Assembly: GCA_947575805.1 (NCBI GenBank)
Contig: CANPOY010000025.1
Coordinates: forward strand, 1 to 41,927
Source: an uncultured Lachnospiraceae bacterium
GTDB taxonomy: Bacteria; Bacillota; Clostridia; Lachnospirales; Lachnospiraceae
Direction: 5' to 3'
Length of the DNA: 41,927 nt
Of this stretch, positions 17,416 through 29,525 are shown in pieces (the stretch's first letter is position 1; each line of letters starts with the position of its first letter). The translations under genes and the position numbers were made by a program. Below the pieces are notes generated by a model that saw only the letters and a list, made by a program, of their open reading frames with translations, was not told where the DNA came from and did no database searches.

Positions 17416-18063
17416 ATGGAACTGAAGGAATTAAACGGTGACAACGGAGAAGGAGTCGACAGCTGGAAAGAGGTAACACTGATCTACAGCGCCGCGCTGC
17501 GCCAGATAGAGACTAAGGTGGAAATTCTCAACAAGGAATTCCAGTATGTCCACCAGTACAATCCAATCGAACATGTCAAGACCCGGATCAAGACACCCGA
17601 GAGCATTGTAAAAAAGTTAAAACGGAACGGTTACGAGTCTACAATTGATAACATGGTAAAATACATAAATGATATTGCAGGTATTCGCATCATTTGTTCT
17701 TTTACCTCGGACATTTATCAGATTGCCGATATGATTGCGGAACAGAGGGACATAAAGGTGATTGCGGTGAAGGATTATATCACCTTTCCCAAAGCCAGCG
17801 GGTATAAGAGCTATCATATGATAGTGACGGTGCCGGTATATTTGTCTGACCGTACGGTGGATACTACGGTGGAGATTCAGATCAGGACTGTGGCTATGGA
17901 TTTCTGGGCAAGCCTGGAGCATAAGATTCATTACAAATTTGAGGGTGCAGCGCCGGAGCATGTCAAAAACGAGTTGGTAGAGTGCGCCAAGTTGGTGTCT
18001 GACCTGGATGCCAGGATGTTGTCCTTAAATGACGAGATACTTGCCATCAGCAACAAAAAGTAA
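17416..18063 (+). CDS. Small alarmone synthetase / GTP pyrophosphokinase (RelQ/RelP-like)
   Basis: A RelA/SpoT-domain enzyme that transfers pyrophosphate from ATP to GDP or GTP to make (p)ppGpp. The 215-aa length fits a stand-alone small alarmone synthetase without hydrolase or regulatory domains. Characteristic segments are IKTPESIVKKL (binding loop), NDIAGIRIICSFTSDIY, DYITFPKASGYKSYHMIV and VEIQIRTVAMDFWASLEHKI. The ATG at 17416 follows AAGGAG by 5 bases. An in-frame ATG at 17380 lies at the predicted transcription start and was rejected. Whether it is RelP or RelQ is not decided. Confidence 0.9.
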   Translation: MELKELNGDNGEGVDSWKEVTLIYSAALRQIETKVEILNKEFQYVHQYNPIEHVKTRIKTPESIVKKLKRNGYESTIDNMVKYINDIAGIRIICSFTSDIYQIADMIAEQRDIKVIAVKDYITFPKASGYKSYHMIVTVPVYLSDRTVDTTVEIQIRTVAMDFWASLEHKIHYKFEGAAPEHVKNELVECAKLVSDLDARMLSLNDEILAISNKK

Positions 18064-18076
18064 TATTGATTAAAAG

Positions 18077-18107
18077 AGCTTTCCGTGTCGAAGCGGAAGG
18101 CTTTTTT
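18077..18107 (+). terminator. Intrinsic terminator after the alarmone synthetase gene
   Basis: AGCTTTCCG (18077-18085) pairs with CGGAAGGCT (18094-18102), with one G-T pair, and is followed by TTTTTT. A strong, typical terminator. Confidence 0.85.
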
Positions 18108-18376
18108 ATGCGCATGTCCGCATATGGAAGTTTGCTGCCGGCGTGTGAAATGCAGCCGTAAATGAGGAGTGCCCAGGCACCTTTCGGCACCCGGGCTATT
18201 ATGAAAAAATTATCTTAATCGCGTATCTGAACAGCTTGAACGTACTTAGAATATAACAAATAAATATGAATAAAGTATGAACGCAGTGTAAATATATGGT
18301 GAATGTTACGAAAAGTGTTTGAGGGAATGAATTCATATGTACATTTTATACAAAACTTTAACTGGGGGATTTTCAG
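18108..18376 (+). other. Gene-free stretch with one further hairpin
   Basis: No gene can be supported here. A bulged hairpin lies at 18171-18196 (GCCC and GG pairing with CC and GGGC), without a U-tract. A short GCTGC/GCAGC repeat lies at about 18134-18155. The rest, from about 18200, is AT-rich and leads into the promoter at 18377. A small RNA cannot be excluded. Confidence 0.4.
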
Positions 18377-18405
18377 TTGTAATATATATGAATTAATGGT
18401 ATAAT
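18377..18405 (+). promoter_or_regulatory. Sigma-A promoter of the coiled-coil / flavin reductase unit
   Basis: TTGTAA (18377-18382), a 17-bp spacer and TATAAT (18400-18405), with TG one base before the -10. It leaves a leader of ~60 bases before the ATG at 18474. Confidence 0.75.
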
Positions 18406-18473
18406 CTGGGCAGAAGATAACAAGCGACTGTAAATCTTAAGAAACTAACGTATTTGACATTTGGAGGAATGTA

Positions 18474-19247
18474 ATGGATATATTTATGGATAAACTGGCG
18501 CAAAGAGACAATGCGCAGGAGATTATCAGAGCAAATACTACGGCGGAGATCAAGGAGCTGGATGCGCTCAGAAGCCGGGTGGCCGAATATAACGACTGCC
18601 TGAACCGGCTTCAGAAGCTGGTGGACGAAAGCGCCGCAGGATGGAAGAACACATCAAGGGAAAGCGTGGCGGAGGTAAACCGCCTGGTGGAGGAAAGTCT
18701 GACCAAGATCAGGGAGATCCAGCAGGACGCGTCCGGGCTGGAGAAGCTGGGCAGCCGTCTGGGAAATATGGACAGCCGGATGGAAAAGCTGGGCGGCCAG
18801 CTGGGAAGTGTCAATGATCAGCTGAGCGGCCGGTTGGAAAATATGAATGACCGGCTGGGAAACGTGAGTGCTCAGGTTGACAGTGTAAACGGGCAGCTTG
18901 GCGCATGTATTGCCCAGCTCGGAGATATGAAAGGGGAAATATCCGGTCAGGTGGAGCAGATCTCCAAAAGGCTGGAAGAAAAGCCTGTGGACGGGCTGGA
19001 AGAAAAGTTTGCAATTGCGGATGAGAATGTCCATAAAGAGTGTGTAAAGGTGTACCGCAACGTTCAGGCGGTGGTGCTGGAAGAGAGCGGAAAGCAGGGA
19101 GAGACGCTGGCCGGGATGTCGGGAAGGCTGAATGCCATGAAAAGCAGGCTGGGAATCTTGCTGGGAATTTCGGTAGCGGCACTGGTGTTCTCATTGGCGG
19201 GCGCCGTACTTCAGATATTGAATCTGTTGGGAATCGGTCCGTTGTAA
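18474..19247 (+). CDS. Tail-anchored coiled-coil protein with LG-rich repeats, function unknown
   Basis: The 257-aa product has no signal peptide. Residues ~20-85 form a charged helix. From about 85 to 165, short units built on the pattern (K/R)LG-x-(Q/R)LG-x(2-3)-(D/N) repeat several times (for example EKLGSRLGNMDSRMEKLGG and DRLGNVSAQVDSVNGQLG), suggesting a long heptad-like coiled coil. A single hydrophobic segment near residues 225-250 (LGILLGISVAALVFSLAG) sits at the C-terminus, giving a cytosolic domain tethered to the membrane. GGAGG lies 6 bases before the ATG. The flavin reductase gene follows after 10 bases. I do not recognise a family. Confidence 0.75.
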   Translation: MDIFMDKLAQRDNAQEIIRANTTAEIKELDALRSRVAEYNDCLNRLQKLVDESAAGWKNTSRESVAEVNRLVEESLTKIREIQQDASGLEKLGSRLGNMDSRMEKLGGQLGSVNDQLSGRLENMNDRLGNVSAQVDSVNGQLGACIAQLGDMKGEISGQVEQISKRLEEKPVDGLEEKFAIADENVHKECVKVYRNVQAVVLEESGKQGETLAGMSGRLNAMKSRLGILLGISVAALVFSLAGAVLQILNLLGIGPL

Positions 19248-19257
19248 GGAGGAGATT

Positions 19258-19821
19258 ATGGCGAGGGAGCTTTGGAAGCCTGGTAATATGCTCTATCCTT
19301 TGCCGGTGGTCATGGTGAGTGTAGCTGACCGGGACGGGAGGGCAAATATTATAACCGTAGCTTGGGCAGGAACGATCTGTACTAACCCGCCCATGGTCAG
19401 TATATCGGTGCGGCCGGAGAGATATTCCGCTCCCATTTTAAAGGAAACGGGAGAATTTGTGATCAATCTGACTACCCGCCAACTGGCCTTTGCCACAGAT
19501 TTTTGTGGTGTAAAAAGCGGACGGGATGTAGATAAGTTTAAGGAGATGGGGTTGACGCCGCTTCCGGGCAAGGAGGTGAAAGCGCCGTTGATTGCAGAAA
19601 GCCCGGTGAACATCGAGTGCAGGGTCAGACAGGTTATGCCCCTGGGATCTCATGATATGTTTTTGGCAGATGTAGTTGCTGTTCATGCGGATGATAAGTA
19701 TATGGACGAGAATCATAAATTTCATCTGGAAAGAGCGGAGCCTATCGTTTATTCCCACGGAGCTTACCTTGTCTGTGGGGAACAGCTCGGTACCTTTGGT
19801 TACAGCGTAAAGAAGAATTAA
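19258..19821 (+). CDS. Flavin reductase-like (flavoredoxin-type) protein
   Basis: A probable FMN-binding reductase of 187 aa. The family pattern is clear: PLPVVMVSVADRDGRANIITVAWAGTICTNPPMVSISV at the FMN-binding split barrel, then ETGEFVINLTTRQLAFATDFCG and SPVNIECRV. Such proteins reduce flavin or iron complexes with NAD(P)H, or serve as electron carriers. The partner is unknown. It is co-transcribed with the coiled-coil gene, and its ATG follows AAGGAGGAG. Its terminator lies inside the 3' end of the convergent dinB. Confidence 0.85.
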   Translation: MARELWKPGNMLYPLPVVMVSVADRDGRANIITVAWAGTICTNPPMVSISVRPERYSAPILKETGEFVINLTTRQLAFATDFCGVKSGRDVDKFKEMGLTPLPGKEVKAPLIAESPVNIECRVRQVMPLGSHDMFLADVVAVHADDKYMDENHKFHLERAEPIVYSHGAYLVCGEQLGTFGYSVKKN

Positions 19822-19832
19822 CGGAACGTTTA

Positions 19833-21035
19833 TCAATCGGGGGAGTCTAACAGACTTCCCCTTTTTACGGCATCGTTGCCATATTTGCTGCGAATCTTAT
19901 CCAGGGCGGCGTCAAGCTTCTGCTGCTTTTCGGATATGGGGGCAGCGTAATCGAAGAGACTAAGCTGTACAGGCTCATCTTCATCCTCCAGCTTCCCTGT
20001 GCGTATGCCCAGGAGTCGGATAGGGGCGCCGTCCCAAAGTTCGTCGAACAGGGTGCAGGCTGTGTGATAGATCGCGTCTGTGGACGCTGTGGGACATTCA
20101 GGCGCTCCCTGGTGGGATACGGATTTGAAATTACTGTATTTGATCTCCGTACAGATGAGCCCTGCCCGGCAATGAGCGGCGCGAAGCCGCCGACCGACGG
20201 ATTCCGCCAGGTCCAGAAGGATTTTGGCGGCCTCATCCCTGGTTGCCGCGTCGGTGGTGAGGGTGGTGGAATTGCCTATGCCTTTTGCTTCCACGGGTTC
20301 AGGAAGAACGGTGGAAGAATCTATGCCGTTAGCGTAATTCCACAGCATCAGTCCATGGCTTTTTAAGTGGGAGGCCACTATGGAAGGATCCGAATTCGCG
20401 AGATCGCCGATAGTGAGAATCCCCAGTTTCTTTAAGGTCTCCACGCTGGAGCGGCCGCAGAGAAAGAGTCTGGATACAGGCAGGGGCCAGAGCTTGCGGG
20501 AGATTTCCGCAGCGTACAGAGTATGTACCAGATCAGGCTTTTTAAAATCGGATGCCATCTTTGCCAGGACTTTTCTGTCGGAAATTCCCACATTAACCGT
20601 GAAGCCGAATTTTTCACGCACCGTATCCTTTATATACGCGGCTGCAGCCTCGGGAGAGGTATAGTTTGCCGAAACAGGGGAATAATCCATGTAGCACTCG
20701 TCAATACTTACCTGCTCTATGTCCGGGCAAATGTTCCTGAGGAAGGTCATGAGCTGCCGGCTGCGTTGATGGTATAGCTCCTGATCCGGCGCTACCGCCA
20801 CCAGGCCGGGACATTTGCGGAAGGCGTTTACAACGGGCTCGCCGGTAGTAATGCCAAAAGACTTGGCCGGAATGGATTTGGCCAGGACAACACCGTGGCG
20901 GGTACTGATGTCACCGCCAACAATTGAAGGGATCAGCCGAAGATCCGTTTTGCTGCCGGTTTCCAGCTTTGCCAGGGCGGACCAGCTTAAAAACGCGGAA
21001 TTAACATCTATATGAAAGATAACAGGATCACCCAT
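19833..21035 (-). CDS. dinB: Y-family DNA polymerase IV
   Basis: Translesion DNA polymerase of 400 aa. Catalytic acids are Asp10 in FHIDVNSAF and Asp112/Glu113 in SIDECYMD; Phe15 is the likely steric gate against ribonucleotides. A helix-hairpin-helix (SVETLKKLGILTIGDLA) and the little-finger region (SRLFLCGRSS onwards) follow. A sliding-clamp binding motif QLSLF is at 357-361, close to the C-terminus. GGAGG lies 6 bases before the ATG at 21035 on the minus strand; a longer open frame upstream has no such signal. No LexA-type box is seen in its promoter region. Confidence 0.93.
   Translation of the reverse strand: MGDPVIFHIDVNSAFLSWSALAKLETGSKTDLRLIPSIVGGDISTRHGVVLAKSIPAKSFGITTGEPVVNAFRKCPGLVAVAPDQELYHQRSRQLMTFLRNICPDIEQVSIDECYMDYSPVSANYTSPEAAAAYIKDTVREKFGFTVNVGISDRKVLAKMASDFKKPDLVHTLYAAEISRKLWPLPVSRLFLCGRSSVETLKKLGILTIGDLANSDPSIVASHLKSHGLMLWNYANGIDSSTVLPEPVEAKGIGNSTTLTTDAATRDEAAKILLDLAESVGRRLRAAHCRAGLICTEIKYSNFKSVSHQGAPECPTASTDAIYHTACTLFDELWDGAPIRLLGIRTGKLEDEDEPVQLSLFDYAAPISEKQQKLDAALDKIRSKYGNDAVKRGSLLDSPD
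19839..19866 (+). terminator. Intrinsic terminator of the flavin reductase unit, inside dinB
   Basis: GGGGGAGTCT (19839-19848) pairs with AGACTTCCCC (19852-19861), with one G-T pair, around a 3-base loop, followed by TTTTT. It encodes the last residues of dinB on the other strand. Confidence 0.8.
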
Positions 21036-21071
21036 GGGACACCTCCGAAATGTATCATAGTTGTTATATTT

Positions 21072-21100
21072 ACTATATCCTTTGAAATCTGACTTTACAA
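21072..21100 (-). promoter_or_regulatory. Promoter of dinB
   Basis: Read on the minus strand: TTGTAA (21100-21095), a 17-bp spacer and TATAGT (21077-21072). It is divergent from the M23 peptidase gene and lies in the short region just before it. No GAAC-N4-GTTC box is present. Confidence 0.6.
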
Positions 21101-21148
21101 GGAAAAAAAATATTGTTAGAATGGAACTGGAATGGGAAAACAAAACAT

Positions 21149-22726
21149 ATGAAAAAGAGAAATAGCGGTTATAAAAAGTACAAGTTTACATATATTAAAG
21201 GTACATTGTTCACACTTTTCATCTGTATGCTGTTTGTCAGAGGGTATACGCCCTTTGAAGCATCCGGGGAGAATCTGTTCCACGTATCGGTAAACGGGCA
21301 GGACGTAGGAACGGTGGAGAGCCGGGAAAAGGCTGAGACGCTTATGATAGAGGCACGCAGAAAAATAGCGTCACAGAGCGATGAACTGGTGTTTATGGAA
21401 GCAGAGTTCTCCGTGGAAGGGGAAAAGGTTCTGTGGGGACGTGTGGATGATGAGCAGGATGTCCTGACAGGGATGGAAGAGGCGCTTCGGGGCGGTATCA
21501 TGGAGACCAAGAGGCGTTCTTATACGTTGAAGATCAACGATTGCATGGTAAATCTTGCCAGTCTTGACGAAGTGCTGCAGTTGCTGCAGGCTGCCATTGA
21601 CAAATATGACAGTGAGGGCAGGTTCCGAGTTGAGCTGCTGTACGATACCAACAGGGAATTCAGCGTTCTGGCTACAAATGTGAGAAGTTCTTCCGATGCT
21701 GAGACGGAAAAAGAGGAGATAGATTATTCTCAGGGCGGCATTGCCAGCGTCCTGGCCCAGCCGTATACGGAGCGGGTAACCGCCGGGGAGATGGGCCTTG
21801 AGGACTATAAGCTGGGAATTCAGTCCATGGACTTTGTCCAGAAGGTGGAGGTGGTGGAGACTTATCTTCCGGAGAGCCTGCTGACTTCCGTGGAGGAAGC
21901 CACCAACCGTATCATTATGGAACAGGAGACGGCCAGCGTATATCAGGTGGTAAAGGGGGATACTCTGTCCGAAATTGCCATCAAAGTAAATATTCCCATG
22001 GACAGGATCGTGGAAATGAACGAAAGTCTGGATGACGTGAATTCGACCCTGCAGATCGGCCAGGAGCTGCTGATTACAGTGCCGGAGCCGGAGCTTTCCG
22101 TCACTAAAGTGGAACAGAAGTTTTATGAAGAGACTTATGATGCGGAAGTTGAGATCATAGATGTGGATACCTGGTTTACCAATCAGACGGAAGTGCTTGA
22201 GGTGCCCCATGCCGGATTCCGCAAGGTGGTGGCGAATGTTACCTATGTGAACAACAAGGAAGTGTCCCGGGAGATTCTGCGGGAAGAGGTCGTTATGAAA
22301 GCGGTGGCCAAGGTCATGAAGCGGGGGACGAAGACGCCCCCCAGCTATATTATGCCTGTTTCCGGCGGACGCCAGACCTCCAGCTTCGGTCCCCGCAGCA
22401 GGCCCAAGAAGGGGGCAAGCACCAATCATAAGGGTGTGGATATTGCAGTGCCGACAGGAACGTCTGTTCGCGCTTCCTGCGGCGGAACCGTGACCAAGGC
22501 CGGCTGGGGAAGCGGCTATGGCTATGTGGTCTACATTGACCATGAGGACGGCAAGCAGACCAGATACGGCCACTTGAGCAGAGTGCTGGTGTCCGTGGGA
22601 CAGAAGGTAAAGCAGGGGGACAGGATTGCCCTCAGCGGAAATACAGGAGTAAGTACGGGACCGCATCTGCATTTTGAAATGCGGATCAGGGGTACAGCGG
22701 TGGATCCCATGAAATATGTGAAGTGA
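21149..22726 (+). CDS. LysM-G5-M23 peptidoglycan metallopeptidase
   Basis: A membrane-anchored or secreted endopeptidase acting on peptidoglycan cross-bridges, 525 aa. A positively charged N-terminus and one hydrophobic segment (about 12-32, TLFTLFICMLFVRG) form an anchor. Then come an unclassified region, a LysM domain (about 265-310, YQVVKGDTLSEIAIKV to QELLITV), a G5 domain (about 320-395) and an M23 domain (about 405-525). Zinc ligands are His427 and Asp431 in HKGVDIA, and His508 in the HLHFE motif, with the general-base His506. The start is uncertain: ATG at 21149 has a poor ribosome binding site, while TTG at 21113 has AAGGA nine bases before it. The order resembles enzymes used in sporulation or division, but this is not decisive. 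Confidence 0.88.
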   Translation: MKKRNSGYKKYKFTYIKGTLFTLFICMLFVRGYTPFEASGENLFHVSVNGQDVGTVESREKAETLMIEARRKIASQSDELVFMEAEFSVEGEKVLWGRVDDEQDVLTGMEEALRGGIMETKRRSYTLKINDCMVNLASLDEVLQLLQAAIDKYDSEGRFRVELLYDTNREFSVLATNVRSSSDAETEKEEIDYSQGGIASVLAQPYTERVTAGEMGLEDYKLGIQSMDFVQKVEVVETYLPESLLTSVEEATNRIIMEQETASVYQVVKGDTLSEIAIKVNIPMDRIVEMNESLDDVNSTLQIGQELLITVPEPELSVTKVEQKFYEETYDAEVEIIDVDTWFTNQTEVLEVPHAGFRKVVANVTYVNNKEVSREILREEVVMKAVAKVMKRGTKTPPSYIMPVSGGRQTSSFGPRSRPKKGASTNHKGVDIAVPTGTSVRASCGGTVTKAGWGSGYGYVVYIDHEDGKQTRYGHLSRVLVSVGQKVKQGDRIALSGNTGVSTGPHLHFEMRIRGTAVDPMKYVK

Positions 22727-22771
22727 TATGGAGTGGTTATGAAAGCCTCCTGAAATAGGTGTAATTGCCGG

Positions 22772-22785
22772 GGAACGTGCGTTCC
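22772..22785. promoter_or_regulatory. LexA/SOS-like box next to the murA promoter
   Basis: A perfect inverted repeat GGAAC-GTGC-GTTCC. It matches the Gram-positive DinR/LexA consensus CGAACRNRYGTTYC at all positions except the first base. It ends one base upstream of the -35 of the promoter at 22787-22815. Binding by LexA is inferred; a short stem-loop in RNA is the alternative. Confidence 0.45.
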
Positions 22786-22786
22786 G

Positions 22787-22815
22787 TTTACAAATGAGGC
22801 AAATTGTGGTAAGAT
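22787..22815 (+). promoter_or_regulatory. Promoter of murA
   Basis: TTTACA (22787-22792), a 17-bp spacer and TAAGAT (22810-22815). The ~85-base leader contains a small AGAAGTC/GGCTTCT hairpin (22863-22869 with 22875-22881) just before the ribosome binding site AGAGG. Confidence 0.5.
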
Positions 22816-22900
22816 ACGTCTTAAGATAATTTTAATTATTTTTTAAGTGTGATTTTAACGCCAGAAGTCTCATGGGCTTCTTTGATAGAGGTATAGATAA

Positions 22901-24193
22901 ATGGAACAATACGCGATTAAGGGCGGTAATCCATTAGTTGGAGACGTGGAGATAGGAGGGGCTAAAAATGCGGCGCTTCCTATTCTTGCTGCTTCGGCTA
23001 TGACGGGTGAATCCGTATATATTGAGAATATGCCGGATGTGCGTGACGTGAACGTGCTTCTGGATGCAATGACAAATATTGGAGTTATGGTGAAGCGGAT
23101 CAACAGACACAAGGTACTGTTGAATGCGGGCAATATCAACAGCCTGGTGATTGAGGATGAAGCCCTCAAGAAGATCCGGGCTTCTTATTATCTGGTAGGA
23201 GCACTGTTGGGAAAGTATAAGCATGCAGAGGTGGTGCTGCCCGGAGGATGTGATATAGGCTCCCGCGCCATTGACCAGCATATCAAGGGTTTTCGTGCGC
23301 TGGGCGCTACGGTGACGATTGAGCATGGATTGATTAAGGCGAAAGCGGAAAAGCTGGTGGGCAGCCATATCTATATGGACGTTTCCAGCGTGGGGGCGAC
23401 GATTAATGTCATGATGGCCGCTACCATGGCGGAAGGAGTAACGATTATAGAGAATGCCGCCCGTGAGCCTCATGTGGTGGATCTGGCAAATTTCCTCAGC
23501 AGTATGGGCGCAAATATCAAAGGTGCAGGTACGGATGTGATCCGCATTAAGGGAGTGTCCCATCTGCACGGTTCGGAATATGTGGTGATCCCGGATCAGA
23601 TTGAAGCGGGAACCTTTATGTTTGCGGCTGCCGTTACCAAGGGGGATGTAACGGTGAAAAATATTATCCCCAAGCATCTGGAGTCTATTACGGCAAAGCT
23701 GTTGGAGATAGGCTGCGAGGTGGAGGAGATCGAGGACTGTATCCGCGTGGTGGCGTCAAAACCCCTCAGGCATACCCAGGTAAAGACGCTTCCTTATCCT
23801 GGTTTTCCGACGGATATGCAGCCTCAGATCACGGTGGCCCTCGCTCTGTCAAGAGGGACAAGTATTGTCACGGAGAGCATTTTTGAAAATCGATTTAAAT
23901 ATGTAGACGAGCTGACCAGAATGGGGGCAAATATTAAAGTGGAAGGCAATACGGCTATTATTGACGGTGTTGCCAAATATACGGGCGCAAGCATTTCGGC
24001 GCCGGATCTGCGGGCAGGGGCGGCTCTTGTGACGGCGGCGCTGGCGGCGGAGGGAGTCACCATTGTGGACGATATTCGTTATATCCAGCGAGGGTATGAG
24101 GACTTTCATTTGAAGCTTCAGGCACTGGGAGCACAGATTGAGCTGGTGCAGAAAGAGAGGGATTTCCAAAAGTTTGAAATGAGAGTGGGATAA
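22901..24193 (+). CDS. murA: UDP-N-acetylglucosamine 1-carboxyvinyltransferase
   Basis: Catalyses the first committed step of peptidoglycan synthesis, transferring enolpyruvate from PEP to UDP-GlcNAc; the target of fosfomycin. The 430-aa protein begins with the two-domain EPT fold (GGNPLVGDVEIGGAKNAALP) and has the loop cysteine Cys117 in PGGCDIGSR, so a fosfomycin-sensitive form is expected. Later segments DQIEAGTFMFAA and GFPTDMQPQ are typical. Gram-positives often carry two murA copies; which one this is cannot be told. It follows the M23 peptidase gene but has its own promoter. A weak AT-rich hairpin (24200-24220) follows. Confidence 0.95.
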   Translation: MEQYAIKGGNPLVGDVEIGGAKNAALPILAASAMTGESVYIENMPDVRDVNVLLDAMTNIGVMVKRINRHKVLLNAGNINSLVIEDEALKKIRASYYLVGALLGKYKHAEVVLPGGCDIGSRAIDQHIKGFRALGATVTIEHGLIKAKAEKLVGSHIYMDVSSVGATINVMMAATMAEGVTIIENAAREPHVVDLANFLSSMGANIKGAGTDVIRIKGVSHLHGSEYVVIPDQIEAGTFMFAAAVTKGDVTVKNIIPKHLESITAKLLEIGCEVEEIEDCIRVVASKPLRHTQVKTLPYPGFPTDMQPQITVALALSRGTSIVTESIFENRFKYVDELTRMGANIKVEGNTAIIDGVAKYTGASISAPDLRAGAALVTAALAAEGVTIVDDIRYIQRGYEDFHLKLQALGAQIELVQKERDFQKFEMRVG

Positions 24194-24199
24194 TAACAG

Positions 24200-24228
24200 A
24201 AACATTCCCTTGAAATGTTTTAATTTTG
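24200..24228 (+). terminator. Weak AT-rich terminator after murA
   Basis: AAACATT (24200-24206) pairs with AATGTTT (24214-24220), followed by TAATTTTG. The stem is AT-rich, so it may be inefficient. Confidence 0.4.
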
Positions 24229-24231
24229 TCC

Positions 24232-24260
24232 TTGACAAAGGATGTTTTTCATAGTAAATT
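24232..24260 (+). promoter_or_regulatory. Promoter of the SAM riboswitch-metK transcript
   Basis: A consensus TTGACA (24232-24237), a 17-bp spacer and TAAATT (24255-24260). Transcription would start ~45 bases before the riboswitch. Confidence 0.7.
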
Positions 24261-24312
24261 ACTGTATAGAAAAGTGCATATAGTGATTTCACATCGTGAG
24301 ATGGGAAGTTTT

Positions 24313-24416
24313 CTCTTATTCAGAGTGGTGGAGATACAGAGGATCAATGAAGCCACGGCAACCCCGTTTGGAACGGAAGGTGCCAACCTGAGCGAGTAAC
24401 AGTCGAACAATAAGAG
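24313..24416 (+). ncRNA. SAM-I (S-box) riboswitch aptamer
   Basis: The P1 stem is CTCTTATT (24313-24320) with AATAAGAG (24409-24416). Between them lie the conserved S-box elements: AGAGTGGTGGAGA, the GATCAATGAAGCCACGGCAACC kink-turn and core region (24341-24362, split here by position), the variable P3 hairpin, GGTGCCAACCTG and GAACAATAAGAG. Binding of S-adenosylmethionine is known for the class. Together with the terminator just downstream it should switch off metK when SAM is plentiful. Confidence 0.93.
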
Positions 24417-24438
24417 GATTTGATGCTTGTGATAAATC

Positions 24439-24467
24439 AGTCCGCTTTTGGTGAGCGGACTTTTTTT
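24439..24467 (+). terminator. Regulated terminator of the SAM riboswitch
   Basis: AGTCCGC (24439-24445) pairs with GCGGACT (24455-24461), followed by a run of T to 24467. It lies between the aptamer and metK and is the expected expression platform. Confidence 0.88.
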
Positions 24468-24490
24468 ATACAGGAAAAGGAGGATAAAAA

Positions 24491-25696
24491 ATGGAAAAGC
24501 ATTTATTTACATCAGAGTCTGTAACCGAGGGGCATCCCGATAAGCTGTGCGATGCCGTTTCCGACGCCATTCTGGACGCATTGATGGAAAAGGATCCCAT
24601 GAGCCGCGTGGCCTGTGAGACAGCCTGCTGTACAGGTTTTGTTCTGGTGACCGGTGAGATTACTACCAACGCCTATGTGGATATTCAGAGAATTGTCAGA
24701 GATACGGTAAAGGAGATCGGATATGACAGGTCGGAATATGGCTTTGACGGTAATACCTGCGCGGTGCTGGTCGCGATCGACGAGCAGTCTGCCGATATTG
24801 CCATGGGTGTAGATAAGGCCCTGGAGGCAAAGCAGGGAAAGGCTGCCGCAGAGGCAGGCATGAATGATGAACAGCTTGAGGCCATCGGTGCCGGGGATCA
24901 GGGGATGATGTTCGGCTATGCCACCAACGAGACTAGCGAGCTTATGCCTTATCCGATTTCCCTGGCCCACAAGCTGACAAGGCAGCTCACCAAGGTTCGT
25001 AAGGACGGTACACTGAAATACCTTCGTCCTGACGGAAAGAGCCAGGTGTCCGTAGAATATGACGAGGCAGGGAAACCCATCCGTCTGGAGGCGGTGGTAC
25101 TCTCCACTCAGCATGATCCGGATGTGACCCAGGAGCAGATTCATGAGGATATTAAAAAATATGTGTTTGATCCGGTTCTTCCTAAAGAGCTGATTGACGG
25201 GAACACGAAATTCTTTATCAATCCTACCGGCCGTTTCGTAATCGGCGGACCTCACGGGGATGCGGGTCTTACAGGCAGAAAGATCATCGTGGATACCTAT
25301 GGCGGCTATGCCCGTCACGGTGGCGGAGCATTTTCCGGCAAGGACTGTACCAAAGTGGACAGAAGTGCGGCTTACGCTGCCCGTTATGTGGCGAAGAACA
25401 TTGTAGCTGCAGGCCTTGCGGATAAATGTGAAATCCAGCTCTCCTATGCCATCGGTGTGGCGCAGCCTACCTCCGTGGCAGTAGATACCTTCGGAACCGG
25501 CAGGCTTCCCAACGAAAAGCTGGTGGAGATCATACGGGAGAATTTTGACCTTCGTCCCGCAGGGATTATTAAAATGCTGGATCTGCGTAGGCCTGTCTAC
25601 AGGCAGACTGCGGCTTATGGCCATTTCGGGCGGGATGATGTATCATTGCCCTGGGAGGCTGTTGACAAGGCAGACAGCCTGAAGAAGTATCTGTAA
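24491..25696 (+). CDS. metK: S-adenosylmethionine synthetase
   Basis: Makes S-adenosylmethionine from methionine and ATP. The 401-aa protein has the family hallmarks [16 protein letters not shown] at the N-terminus, [16 protein letters not shown] (ATP-binding loop), the glycine-rich phosphate loop [18 protein letters not shown] and [23 protein letters not shown]. The ribosome binding site AAAAGGAGG is well spaced. Control by the upstream SAM-I riboswitch gives direct product feedback. A GC-rich terminator follows. Confidence 0.97.
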   Translation: MEKHLFTSESVTEGHPDKLCDAVSDAILDALMEKDPMSRVACETACCTGFVLVTGEITTNAYVDIQRIVRDTVKEIGYDRSEYGFDGNTCAVLVAIDEQSADIAMGVDKALEAKQGKAAAEAGMNDEQLEAIGAGDQGMMFGYATNETSELMPYPISLAHKLTRQLTKVRKDGTLKYLRPDGKSQVSVEYDEAGKPIRLEAVVLSTQHDPDVTQEQIHEDIKKYVFDPVLPKELIDGNTKFFINPTGRFVIGGPHGDAGLTGRKIIVDTYGGYARHGGGAFSGKDCTKVDRSAAYAARYVAKNIVAAGLADKCEIQLSYAIGVAQPTSVAVDTFGTGRLPNEKLVEIIRENFDLRPAGIIKMLDLRRPVYRQTAAYGHFGRDDVSLPWEAVDKADSLKKYL

Positions 25697-25722
25697 GATC
25701 AGAATTCATATTATTTATGATT

Positions 25723-25760
25723 AGGCGGCGTCACAGCTTTTACGTGAGCCGCCTTCTTTG
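25723..25760 (+). terminator. Intrinsic terminator after metK
   Basis: AGGCGGC (25723-25729) and TCAC (25731-25734) pair with GTGA (25744-25747) and GCCGCCT (25748-25754), leaving one bulged G. It is followed by TTCTTTG. Ends 17 bases before the dnaE start. Confidence 0.8.
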
Positions 25761-25776
25761 GAAAAGGAGCATCGCC

Positions 25777-29466
<3,690 letters not shown>

Positions 29467-29525
29467 AATATATAAACGTATGAGAAAACAGATATTTACA
29501 AGCAGATGTGGTATGGAGGCTGGTT

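Noticed and set aside
21371..22672. 433-codon minus-strand open frame
   Set aside because: It lies opposite the LysM-G5-M23 gene, whose motifs are clear; the antisense product shows no recognisable domain.
24512..25624. 370-codon minus-strand open frame
   Set aside because: It mirrors metK; the product is low-complexity and there is no ribosome binding site.
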